Of a stretch of DNA of 16,385 nt, positions 1 to 5,507 are shown piece after piece. The position numbers and the translations under genes are program-made. The notes under the pieces are model-generated. The model was not told where the DNA came from. It did no database searches and worked only from the letters and a program-made list of their open reading frames with translations. This stretch comes from RGIG5612 sp045601405 (GTDB lineage Bacteria; Bacillota; Clostridia; Lachnospirales; Lachnospiraceae). How positions within the stretch are numbered: position 1 is the first letter of the stretch; every line of letters begins with the position of its first letter. The stretch covers positions 1 to 16,385 of the forward strand of contig JAZRZO010000024.1 of NCBI GenBank assembly GCA_045601405.1, read 5' to 3'.

Positions 1-42
1 AAAAAGATAGCAGCATTAAAGAATCATATCTGGGGTTTGTAA
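1..42 (+). CDS. possible C-terminal tail of a gene entering from the left
   Basis: An open frame from the first base encodes 13 residues ending in HIWGL and a TAA stop at 40-42. It could be the end of a gene that starts outside the window, but the stretch is too short to recognise and could be chance. Between this stop and the next promoter (43-157) I see only AT-rich sequence with weak short inverted repeats, and no gene. Confidence 0.25.
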   Translation, partial: KKIAALKNHIWGL

Positions 43-157
43 AAAGCAATAAAAAGAATATAATGGTGGAGAAATCTTTGATTCTAAACAGGTTTAAGGG
101 ATGCTCTGTCTGTTAAATTCCTACAGTAAATTTACGCTATCAATGATCACAAATGGC

Positions 158-185
158 TTGTTGATATCGAAAAATCTTGTATAAT
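158..185 (+). promoter_or_regulatory. sigma-A-like promoter of the flavoprotein gene
   Basis: A -35 box TTGTTG (158-163) and a perfect -10 box TATAAT (180-185) are separated by 16 bp. The start codon is about 50 nt downstream, with an AAAGGAG ribosome binding site just before it. Confidence 0.6.
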
Positions 186-238
186 ATAGTAAAGGAATAA
201 GTGTACTTTTTACTATAAAAGAGAAAAGGAGTTAAGGT

Positions 239-1183
239 ATGAAAGTATTTGGTATTTGCTGCGGCCGTAAAGGCGGCAACACAGAGATAATGATGCAGGA
301 TCTTTTTACCGGGGTTAAGAATGTGGATCCGGAAGCGGAATGTTCATTCATTAACCTGCAGGATGCTGAGATCAAGTCCTGCATAGGTTGTGAGACCTGC
401 ATGACGAAGCATGTGGCAGGGGATTTTGATTTCCGTTGCATCCATGGAACAGATCAGGATCATTTCTATTTCATCGAACAGCAAATGAGAGCTGCGGACG
501 CGATAATCGTTTCCGCGCCGGCTTATAACCTGATCCCGCCGGGAATCATGATACGTTTCCTGAACAAGCTTCACGCTTCAGGCGATTACCGTAAGATCAC
601 ACAGGGCGTTGACATCTGCAAGGTGGGTGCATGCTTCTCGATTGGCGGAACCGACTGGACAGACTACATCCCTAACCTTATGCGCATGATCACGATGGAG
701 CTGGTTGGTGTATTTGATGGAGTTGTGGATTCAGCTCACTTCGATTTCCAGACATCTAAAGGCGCAGTACTCCTTGACGAGAGCATCGCTCCGCGTATGC
801 GGCAGATGGGTGAAACAGTTGCGAAAGCTGTTCAGTATAAGAAGGAAACCGGAAAGAATGCCGAGTATGTTGGCCCGAAGGGTATCTGTCCGTACTGCCA
901 CAGCAGCCTGCTTCGCATAGGCGAGGACGGAACTCCGTACTGCCCGCAGTGCTTCGTTAAGGCTACGGTTAGCGTGGAAGACGGCAAGGTTAAGGTTGAC
1001 TTCCTTCCGGAAGATATCGAAAAGAGCCGCTGGGGCGTTTATGGTCAGGCTCTTCATATGAAGAACATCGGCCTCGGCCATAAGAAGGCAGCAGAAGGCG
1101 CAGAAAAGATCAGAACAACGTTTGCGGAGCAGTATAAAGACAAGATTGAGGCATCAAGGATTGCTTTCCCGCCGCTCGGCTAA
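239..1183 (+). CDS. NADPH-dependent FMN reductase / iron-sulfur flavoprotein-like protein with C-terminal zinc ribbon
   Basis: The 314-residue product opens with a flavodoxin-like beta strand and phosphate-binding loop (residues 1-15, with GRKGGNT), as in the NADPH-dependent FMN reductase and iron-sulfur flavoprotein families. Cys48, Cys51 and Cys54 form a CxxCxxC cluster, and Cys67 could be a fourth ligand, so an Fe-S centre next to FMN is plausible. The SAPAYN segment near residue 92 fits the second flavin-contacting loop. The C-terminal extension has two CxxC pairs (Cys217/Cys220 and Cys235/Cys238), typical of a zinc ribbon or rubredoxin-like knuckle. The start is fixed by AAAGGAG 8 nt upstream. 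The gene has its own promoter and terminator, so it is monocistronic. The likely role is cytoplasmic electron transfer or redox defence; the substrate cannot be told from sequence. Family assignment is fairly secure, metal content is inferred. Confidence 0.82.
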   Translation: MKVFGICCGRKGGNTEIMMQDLFTGVKNVDPEAECSFINLQDAEIKSCIGCETCMTKHVAGDFDFRCIHGTDQDHFYFIEQQMRAADAIIVSAPAYNLIPPGIMIRFLNKLHASGDYRKITQGVDICKVGACFSIGGTDWTDYIPNLMRMITMELVGVFDGVVDSAHFDFQTSKGAVLLDESIAPRMRQMGETVAKAVQYKKETGKNAEYVGPKGICPYCHSSLLRIGEDGTPYCPQCFVKATVSVEDGKVKVDFLPEDIEKSRWGVYGQALHMKNIGLGHKKAAEGAEKIRTTFAEQYKDKIEASRIAFPPLG

Positions 1184-1210
1184 GCTGCAGATTTAGTAAA
1201 AGTTAAGTAA

Positions 1211-1247
1211 AAGAAGACAGAGCACGGTTCTCTGTCTTCTTTTTTTT
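1211..1247 (+). terminator. intrinsic terminator after the flavoprotein gene
   Basis: A perfect 12-bp stem (1211-1222 pairing with 1230-1241) with a 7-nt loop runs directly into a run of T (1237-1247 is almost all T). The A-run on the 5' side may let it work in both directions, but there is no gene to its right on the minus strand that would need it. Confidence 0.93.
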
Positions 1248-1260
1248 GTGTCTCGCTTCG

Positions 1261-1307
1261 CAAAGCCTTCCCCCTCCGGGGTGGCGCCGGAGGTGACGGA
1301 TGAGGGC
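1261..1307. repeat. GC-rich interspersed repeat, copy 1
   Basis: This segment starts CAAAGCCTTCCCC and ends GACGGATGAGGG. It matches copies at 1451-1501 and, more loosely, 10021-10070. It contains a perfect 7-bp inverted repeat, CCTCCGG (1273-1279) with CCGGAGG (1287-1293), so it can fold as a hairpin. Similar GC-rich repeats with a TGAGGG end are, as I recall, scattered between genes of gut Clostridia. It is non-coding and lacks a T-run, so I do not call it a terminator. Confidence 0.7.
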
Positions 1308-1332
1308 ATATCGTAAGGTTGATCATATAATT

Positions 1333-1410
1333 CCCGCCTTGCAGCATATATACCTCCGGATGACGATTGCCGGGTTAGTCATCCGTCGATATATATGCAG
1401 CTTCGGCGGG
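1333..1410. repeat. long imperfect palindrome between repeat copies 1 and 2
   Basis: The left arm (1333-1364) and right arm (1378-1410) are imperfect reverse complements over about 32 bp. Shared blocks are CCCGCC/GGCGGG, TGCAGC-ATATATA / TATATATGCAGC and CCGGATGAC/GTCATCCG. The 13-nt centre is loop-like. No protein is encoded. It lies between the two GC-rich repeat copies, so the whole 1261-1501 stretch may be one composite MITE-like or REP-like element. Confidence 0.75.
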
Positions 1411-1450
1411 ATATAAGTAGCGAGACAGAGCATTTTCATCTACGGTAGGA

Positions 1451-1501
1451 GCAAAGCCTTCCCCTTCCGGGGGGGTTGGCGCCGGAGGCGACGGATGAGG
1501 G
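1451..1501. repeat. GC-rich interspersed repeat, copy 2
   Basis: It begins GCAAAGCCTTCCCC and ends GGCGACGGATGAGGG, in the same orientation as copy 1. CTTCCGG and CCGGAGG can pair to form a hairpin. The bases just after it (TCGCACTGCAT) resemble those after copy 3 (CGCAGTGCAT), so the true element may extend about 10 bp further right than marked. Confidence 0.7.
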
Positions 1502-1530
1502 TCGCACTGCATAATAGGCATACAAAAAAA

Positions 1531-1550
1531 TAATTCCATAAATGGAATTA
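1531..1550. promoter_or_regulatory. candidate operator palindrome upstream of the HTH-Uma2 gene
   Basis: Nine-base arms TAATTCCAT and ATGGAATTA are perfect reverse complements separated by two A residues. A third partial half-site (TATGGAAT) follows immediately. The palindrome ends 14 bp before the -35 box. Because the gene downstream encodes an N-terminal helix-turn-helix, self-regulation through this site is a reasonable inference. Confidence 0.5.
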
Positions 1551-1564
1551 TGGAATACAAACGG

Positions 1565-1593
1565 TTGACGCGCGCCCCTTCTTTGGATATAAT
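1565..1593 (+). promoter_or_regulatory. sigma-A promoter of the HTH-Uma2 gene
   Basis: TTGACG (1565-1570) and TATAAT (1588-1593) are separated by exactly 17 bp, a near-consensus vegetative promoter. The start codon is about 40 nt from the -10 box. Confidence 0.85.
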
Positions 1594-1632
1594 ACGAATC
1601 GGCAATATTATATAAACTTACATAGGGGTGGT

Positions 1633-2520
1633 ATGATGTTGACTTTAGACGAAATACGTAAAAAGAAGGAAGAGTACAGGTATACTAACAAACAGTTTGC
1701 AAAGCTTTCGGGTGTGCCGTTGGGAACGGTCCAGAAGGTTCTGGGCAATGTAACTAAATCCCCCAGATATGAAACCTTAAGGGCACTTTCTTCGGTTTTT
1801 GAGGGAAACGCGCAGCGCAGGCAGGTCTCCTATTTAGATGAGGCGGGAACCGGCGCGCCGGAGTCAGAGCTTCATCATGTCAGTGGACCGGAGCCGGCGT
1901 ATAGTCAGCCCTTGCTGCCAAATCCTGTGATAGCCGTGAACTGGAATACCTATGACAGGCAGGGAACGTACACCATAGATGATTACCTCGCCCTTCCTGA
2001 CGAGCAGAGGGTGGAGCTGATAGACGGGGTCATCTATGATATGGGAGCACCCACATCTCCGCATCAGCTTATCGGAGGGGAAGTCCACAGGCAGATTTCA
2101 AATTACATTCACGCCAAAAAAGGTCAGTGCATACCTTTCATCGCGCCAATTGATGTCCAGCTTGACTGCGACAACAGAACAATGGTTCAGCCGGATGTAT
2201 TGATCGTCTGCGACCGTTCAAAGATCAACCGCCGACGCGTATTCGGGGCTCCGGATTTTGTTCTTGAGGTTCTTTCTCCGTCAACAAAAAACAAAGATAT
2301 CTTTATCAAGGGCGTCAAGTATATGGAGGCAGGCGTGAAGGAATACTGGCTTGTAGACCCTATGAAAAAAACTGTCATAACATATGACTTCCGCATTCAT
2401 GATGATGCCGAGATAAAAATGTACACCTTTGATGACAAAGTCCCGATAGCCCTGTATGACGGAGAGATAGAGATAGATTTTAAAGAGATAGAGGACTATA
2501 TATCCTTTATCCCGGATTAG
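1633..2520 (+). CDS. HTH domain fused to Uma2-family (DUF820) restriction-endonuclease-fold protein
   Basis: Two in-frame ATGs (1633 and 1636) follow GGGGTGG. The product is about 295 residues. Residues 3-58 form an XRE/Cro-C1-type helix-turn-helix with the turn around LSGVPLGTVQKVL. Residues 60-105 are a polar, proline-rich linker. Residues 112-285 match the Uma2/DUF820 family, which has a PD-(D/E)XK fold. Visible conserved elements are YLALPDEQRVELIDG (Glu129), QPDVLIV (Asp188), EVLSPST (Glu212) and a GVKEYWLVDP motif. The putative metal ligands Asp188 and Glu212 are present, so the fold looks intact. Biological roles of this family are poorly known; many genomes carry numerous copies. The HTH fusion and the upstream palindrome suggest a DNA-binding, possibly self-regulated protein. 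The family call is firm, nuclease activity is inferred. Confidence 0.88.
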   Translation: MMLTLDEIRKKKEEYRYTNKQFAKLSGVPLGTVQKVLGNVTKSPRYETLRALSSVFEGNAQRRQVSYLDEAGTGAPESELHHVSGPEPAYSQPLLPNPVIAVNWNTYDRQGTYTIDDYLALPDEQRVELIDGVIYDMGAPTSPHQLIGGEVHRQISNYIHAKKGQCIPFIAPIDVQLDCDNRTMVQPDVLIVCDRSKINRRRVFGAPDFVLEVLSPSTKNKDIFIKGVKYMEAGVKEYWLVDPMKKTVITYDFRIHDDAEIKMYTFDDKVPIALYDGEIEIDFKEIEDYISFIPD

Positions 2521-2526
2521 AACACA

Positions 2527-2582
2527 AGCGCCTGTAAGCGTTTCAAAACGGCTCATAGCGCCTGTAAGCGTTTCGAAACGGC
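2527..2582 (+). repeat. tandem 26-bp repeat with cre-like core (two copies, 30-bp period)
   Basis: Two copies (2527-2552 and 2557-2582) differ at a single base. Each contains TGTAAGCGTTTC (from 2533 and from 2563), which matches 13 of 14 positions of the catabolite-responsive element consensus TGWAARCGYTWNCW recalled from Bacillus. Copy 2 also contains the perfect 12-bp palindrome CGTTTCGAAACG and an outer AGCGCC/GGCGCT pair. The pair ends just before the -35 box of the aroF leader promoter, so a CcpA-like or other LacI-family regulator could act here. There is no T-run, so it is not an ordinary terminator for the gene on its left. Confidence 0.6.
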
Positions 2583-2584
2583 GC

Positions 2585-2613
2585 TTGACTTCCGGACTTT
2601 AAAGTGTTAAAGT
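2585..2613 (+). promoter_or_regulatory. promoter of the aroF-tyrA-truA leader transcript
   Basis: TTGACT (2585-2590) and TAAAGT (2608-2613) are separated by 17 bp, with a TGT immediately before the -10 box giving an extended -10. It lies 30 bp upstream of the leader ORF, so transcripts would contain the whole attenuator. Confidence 0.7.
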
Positions 2614-2642
2614 AAACGAAATTTTGAATGGAGTGTAAACAG

Positions 2643-2711
2643 ATGCAGAGCAGTAAAAGATATTATTCATACTATTATCTTAGCAACCGTACACGGGGAG
2701 CTGTTTTGTGA
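2643..2711 (+). CDS. tyrosine-rich leader peptide of the aroF operon
   Basis: This 22-codon ORF (ATG 2643, TGA 2709-2711) has a GGAG ribosome binding site at 2630-2633, 9 nt upstream. Residues 7-12 read YYSYYY, that is five tyrosine codons within six (2661-2678). The genes downstream, DAHP synthase and prephenate dehydrogenase, make tyrosine. This matches the logic of leader-peptide attenuation known from trp, his and phe operons: scarce charged tRNA-Tyr stalls the ribosome on these codons. The terminator begins 30 nt after the leader stop. The peptide itself is unlikely to have a function; its translation is the sensor. Confidence 0.85.
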   Translation: MQSSKRYYSYYYLSNRTRGAVL

Positions 2712-2761
2712 TGCGAAGGTTCAATTAATGTGTTAGAATATCGCGGCACGGACAGAGCTCC
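2697..2761 (+). promoter_or_regulatory. antiterminator pairing of the tyrosine attenuator
   Basis: GGAGCT at 2697-2702, in the last codons of the leader ORF, is complementary to AGCTCC at 2756-2761, which covers part of the loop and descending arm of the terminator hairpin. CGG (2694-2696) can add three pairs with CCG (2765-2767) across a small bulge. A ribosome stalled at the Tyr codons (2661-2678) leaves 2697-2702 free, so this pairing can form and the terminator is blocked. A ribosome reaching the stop codon covers it and lets the terminator form. Confidence 0.65.
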
Positions 2762-2780
2762 GGGCCGCGTTTTTATTTTA
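2742..2780 (+). terminator. intrinsic terminator (attenuator) before aroF
   Basis: CGCGGC (2742-2747) pairs with GCCGCG (2764-2769). An A-G mismatch is followed by an inner CGGA/TCCG stem and a 6-nt loop. A T-rich tract (2770-2780) follows directly. It sits between the leader ORF and aroF on the same transcript, so it can only act conditionally if the operon is to be expressed. Confidence 0.88.
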
Positions 2781-2807
2781 AAATAATATACGATAGAGGA
2801 AAGAAAA

Positions 2808-3812
2808 ATGATAGTTGTATTAAAACATGGAACACCTGAAGAAAAACGTGATCAGCTGGTAGATTGGATCAAAGGCCAGGGACTGGACGTACATATGTCT
2901 GTCGGAAAAAGCCAGACCATACTTGGAATGGTCGGAGACACCGCGGGGATAGACAAGGATCTTATAGAATGCCTGGACATAGTGGATGCTGTTAAGATAG
3001 TCACGGATCCATTTAAGCTCTGCAACAGAAAATTCCACCCTGTGTCATCTGTGGTAGAGGTAGGCGATGTAAAGATCGGCGGAGGCAATTTTGTAATGAT
3101 AGCGGGGCCGTGCTCAGTTGAATCGGAAAAGCAGATAGTAGAGATCGCAAGATCCGTTAAGGCGTCCGGTGCAAATATGCTGAGGGGCGGAGCGTTTAAA
3201 CCAAGAACGTCGCCATATGACTTTCAGGGTCTTAAGGCGGACGGGCTTGAGCTTTTAAAGATCGCAAGAGAGGAAACGGGGCTGCCGATAGTTTCCGAAG
3301 TAATGAGTGTGGAGGAGCTTCCTTTATTTGAAGATATAGATATGATACAAATAGGCGCGAGAAATATGCAGAATTTCAGCCTTTTGACGGAGATAGGCAA
3401 GATGGATAAGCCGGTGCTGTTAAAAAGAGGACTTTCAAGCACGCTTAAGGAGCTGCTGATGAGCGCGGAATACATTATGTCCGCAGGAAATAAAAATGTT
3501 GTTCTCTGCGAAAGGGGAATAAGAACCTTCAGCGATTACACAAGGAACACACTGGATATATCAGCCGTTCCGATGCTTCACAAGCTTACGCACCTGCCGG
3601 TGGTGGTAGACCCGTCACACTCCACAGGAATAGCGGAACTGGTAGAGCCGATGGCAGTATCGGCAGCGGCTTGCCAGGCGGACGGACTCATCATCGAAGT
3701 GCATAATGACCCGATGAACGCTCTTTGCGACGGCGCTCAGTCATTAAAACCCGATGATTACGACAGGCTCGCAAAAAAGGTAAAAGCAGTAAGAGCGGCG
3801 ATCGCTCAGTGA
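2808..3812 (+). CDS. aroF: 3-deoxy-7-phosphoheptulonate (DAHP) synthase, type I-beta
   Basis: The enzyme joins phosphoenolpyruvate and erythrose 4-phosphate, the first step of the shikimate pathway. The 334-residue product has an N-terminal ferredoxin-like (ACT-like) regulatory domain (about residues 1-70), as in the Thermotoga-type enzyme. A TIM-barrel catalytic domain follows. Signature motifs are GPCSVES (100-106), LRGGAFKPRTSPYDFQG (125-141), KRGLSSTLKE (206-215) and DPSHSTG (268-274), which holds PEP- and metal-binding residues. The length and all motifs are normal. The start follows AGAGGA with 7-nt spacing. It is first in an operon with tyrA and truA and is preceded by a tyrosine-rich leader and terminator. 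Tyrosine-controlled transcription is therefore inferred, with possible allosteric control through the N-terminal domain. Confidence 0.97.
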   Translation: MIVVLKHGTPEEKRDQLVDWIKGQGLDVHMSVGKSQTILGMVGDTAGIDKDLIECLDIVDAVKIVTDPFKLCNRKFHPVSSVVEVGDVKIGGGNFVMIAGPCSVESEKQIVEIARSVKASGANMLRGGAFKPRTSPYDFQGLKADGLELLKIAREETGLPIVSEVMSVEELPLFEDIDMIQIGARNMQNFSLLTEIGKMDKPVLLKRGLSSTLKELLMSAEYIMSAGNKNVVLCERGIRTFSDYTRNTLDISAVPMLHKLTHLPVVVDPSHSTGIAELVEPMAVSAAACQADGLIIEVHNDPMNALCDGAQSLKPDDYDRLAKKVKAVRAAIAQ

Positions 3813-3836
3813 TGATTCGGATTTGGAGGAGCAGAG

Positions 3837-4676
3837 ATGACAGCAGGGATAATAGGACTGGGACTTATAGGGGGATCCTTTGCAAAGGCATACCACGAAG
3901 CAGGCGAAAGGGTACTTGCATATAACAGGAGCAAAGAGGTAACAGATCTTGCCATGATAAACGGCGATGTGGACGGAGAACTCACAGATGATAATATCAG
4001 CGAATGTGATATCATCATAATCTGCACATATCCTGATGCGGCCGCTGATCTTTTAAGAAGGATAGCTCCATACGTAAGAAAAGATACGATAGTGATGGAC
4101 GCATGCGGAACGAAACGCAGAGTCTGCGAGCTTTGCTTTCCCATAGCCGCGGAATACGGCTTTACTTTTGTGGGAGGACACCCCATGGCAGGCACAAAAA
4201 ATTCCGGCTTTAAATATGCGTTTTCCACACTTTTTAAGGACCAGCCCATAGTGCTTGTGCTTAAAGAGCCGGGCGACATATTTATGCTGGATAAGATCAA
4301 AAAGCTGCTGTCGCCGGTAGGCTTTGGGACAATATCGGTAACGACCGCGGACGCGCACGATAAGATGATAGCCTTCACCTCGCAGATGCCGCATATCATT
4401 TCAAACGCTTTTATCAAAAGCCCGGAAGCCACAGGACACAAAGGTTTTTCCGCGGGGAGCTACAAGGATCTTACCCGGGTGGCATGGCTGAATCCGGGAA
4501 TGTGGACAGAGCTGTTCATGGAGAATAAGGACAATATCCTTGAAGAGTTGTCTGTCCTTATAAGCAATCTTAAAAAATATGAAACCGCCATAAAAGAGGA
4601 CAACGCAGAAGAGCTGACAAGGCTTCTTGATGAGGGAAGGATAAGGAAAGAAGAAGTAGACGGAAATCAGCAATGA
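3837..4676 (+). CDS. tyrA: prephenate dehydrogenase
   Basis: It oxidatively decarboxylates prephenate to 4-hydroxyphenylpyruvate, the branch step to tyrosine. The 279-residue protein starts with a Rossmann nucleotide-binding motif (IGLGLIGGS, residues 6-14). Family motifs are GGHPMAGT (113-120) and the helix containing HDKMIAFTSQMPHI, which includes the conserved histidine region. It lacks the C-terminal ACT domain found in the longer Bacillus enzyme, so direct feedback inhibition through such a domain is not expected. Control may rest on the transcriptional attenuator and on AroF. The start follows GGAGGA with 6-nt spacing, 24 bp after aroF, and its stop overlaps the truA start by 4 bp. Confidence 0.96.
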   Translation: MTAGIIGLGLIGGSFAKAYHEAGERVLAYNRSKEVTDLAMINGDVDGELTDDNISECDIIIICTYPDAAADLLRRIAPYVRKDTIVMDACGTKRRVCELCFPIAAEYGFTFVGGHPMAGTKNSGFKYAFSTLFKDQPIVLVLKEPGDIFMLDKIKKLLSPVGFGTISVTTADAHDKMIAFTSQMPHIISNAFIKSPEATGHKGFSAGSYKDLTRVAWLNPGMWTELFMENKDNILEELSVLISNLKKYETAIKEDNAEELTRLLDEGRIRKEEVDGNQQ

Positions 4677-5449
4677 AAAGAATAAAGTTGACAATATCAT
4701 ATGACGGAACTGATTATGTAGGCTGGCAGGTGCAGAAAAACGGAACTGCTGTGGAGCAGGTCGTAAACACTCACCTGTCGGCTCTTTTTAATGAAAACAT
4801 CCGTGTTATCGGAGCCAGCAGGACAGATTCGGGTGTACACGCTCTGGGAAATGTGGCTGTATTTGACACAAATACACGCATACCGCCGGAAAAGATAGCC
4901 CCGGCAATGAACCAGCGGCTTCCGGAGGACATAAAGATAGTTAAGAGCGAGGAGGTTGAGGGCAGCTTTCATCCCAGGTATACAGACTGCACAAAAACAT
5001 ACAGATATACAATACTTAACAGCAGAGTGGCGCTGCCTTTAAAGATAAGATATGCTGACTATATCTATTATGAGCTTGATACGGGGAAGATGAAAAAAGC
5101 CGCAGACTATCTTATCGGCGAGCACGATTTTAAAGCGTTCTCTTCATCAGGAGGGCAGCAAAAAACGACTGTGAGGACGATATATTCAATTGACATAGAA
5201 GAGGAAAGCCTTGAAGATGAGATCTGCCGTGAGCTGGCTTACTTTAAACCCAAAATGGTACATATAACCGTTAGGGGAAACGGCTTTTTGTATAATATGG
5301 TTCGCATCATAGCAGGAACTCTGGAGAAGGCGGGAATGGGGATCTATCCGCCGGAGCATATAAATGAAATACTCATAAGCCGCGACAGACGCCTGTCCGC
5401 GCCAAAAGCGCCCGCCCGCGGGCTGACACTTGTAAAGATTGATTATTGA
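4673..5449 (+). CDS. truA: tRNA pseudouridine(38-40) synthase
   Basis: TruA isomerises uridines 38-40 in the anticodon stem of many tRNAs. The 258-residue product has the family start YDGTDYVGWQ (10-19) and the catalytic motif GASRTDSGVHA with Asp52 as the nucleophile. The C-terminal segment RGNGFLYNMVRIIAGTL is also characteristic. The ATG overlaps the tyrA stop (ATGA, 4673-4676), so the two are translationally coupled and truA is under the same attenuated promoter unless an internal one exists. TruA modifies the anticodon arm of tRNA-Tyr among others, so coupling to tyrosine supply is suggestive but may be coincidence. Confidence 0.97.
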   Translation: MKRIKLTISYDGTDYVGWQVQKNGTAVEQVVNTHLSALFNENIRVIGASRTDSGVHALGNVAVFDTNTRIPPEKIAPAMNQRLPEDIKIVKSEEVEGSFHPRYTDCTKTYRYTILNSRVALPLKIRYADYIYYELDTGKMKKAADYLIGEHDFKAFSSSGGQQKTTVRTIYSIDIEEESLEDEICRELAYFKPKMVHITVRGNGFLYNMVRIIAGTLEKAGMGIYPPEHINEILISRDRRLSAPKAPARGLTLVKIDY

Positions 5450-5467
5450 CCGGAATTATGCTAAAAT
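5439..5467 (+). promoter_or_regulatory. promoter for tig inside the end of truA
   Basis: TTGATT (5439-5444) and TAAAAT (5462-5467) lie 17 bp apart with TGC directly before the -10 box (extended -10). The -35 box overlaps the last codons of truA. It would give trigger factor its own transcript, independent of the tyrosine attenuator. Confidence 0.65.
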
Positions 5468-5507
5468 CAGCTATTGCGTAAAGAACCCTAAGGAGGAATT
5501 ATTTCAG

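Noticed and set aside
2527..2582. CRISPR-like array
   Set aside because: Only two repeat units, separated by a 4-bp gap rather than spacers of 25-40 bp, and no cas genes.
2521..2807. T-box riboswitch upstream of aroF
   Set aside because: No T-box sequence or specifier stem was seen; the Tyr-rich leader ORF and simple terminator/antiterminator explain the region.
3806..4441. 211-residue minus-strand open frame inside tyrA
   Set aside because: It overlaps a fully conserved tyrA, has serine-rich low-information composition and no start signals; it is a shadow frame.
5439..5507. Longer N-terminus of trigger factor from the upstream ATG
   Set aside because: The extra 23 residues overlap the truA stop and the tig promoter, and do not resemble the family; ATG 5508 has an ideal AAGGAGG site.
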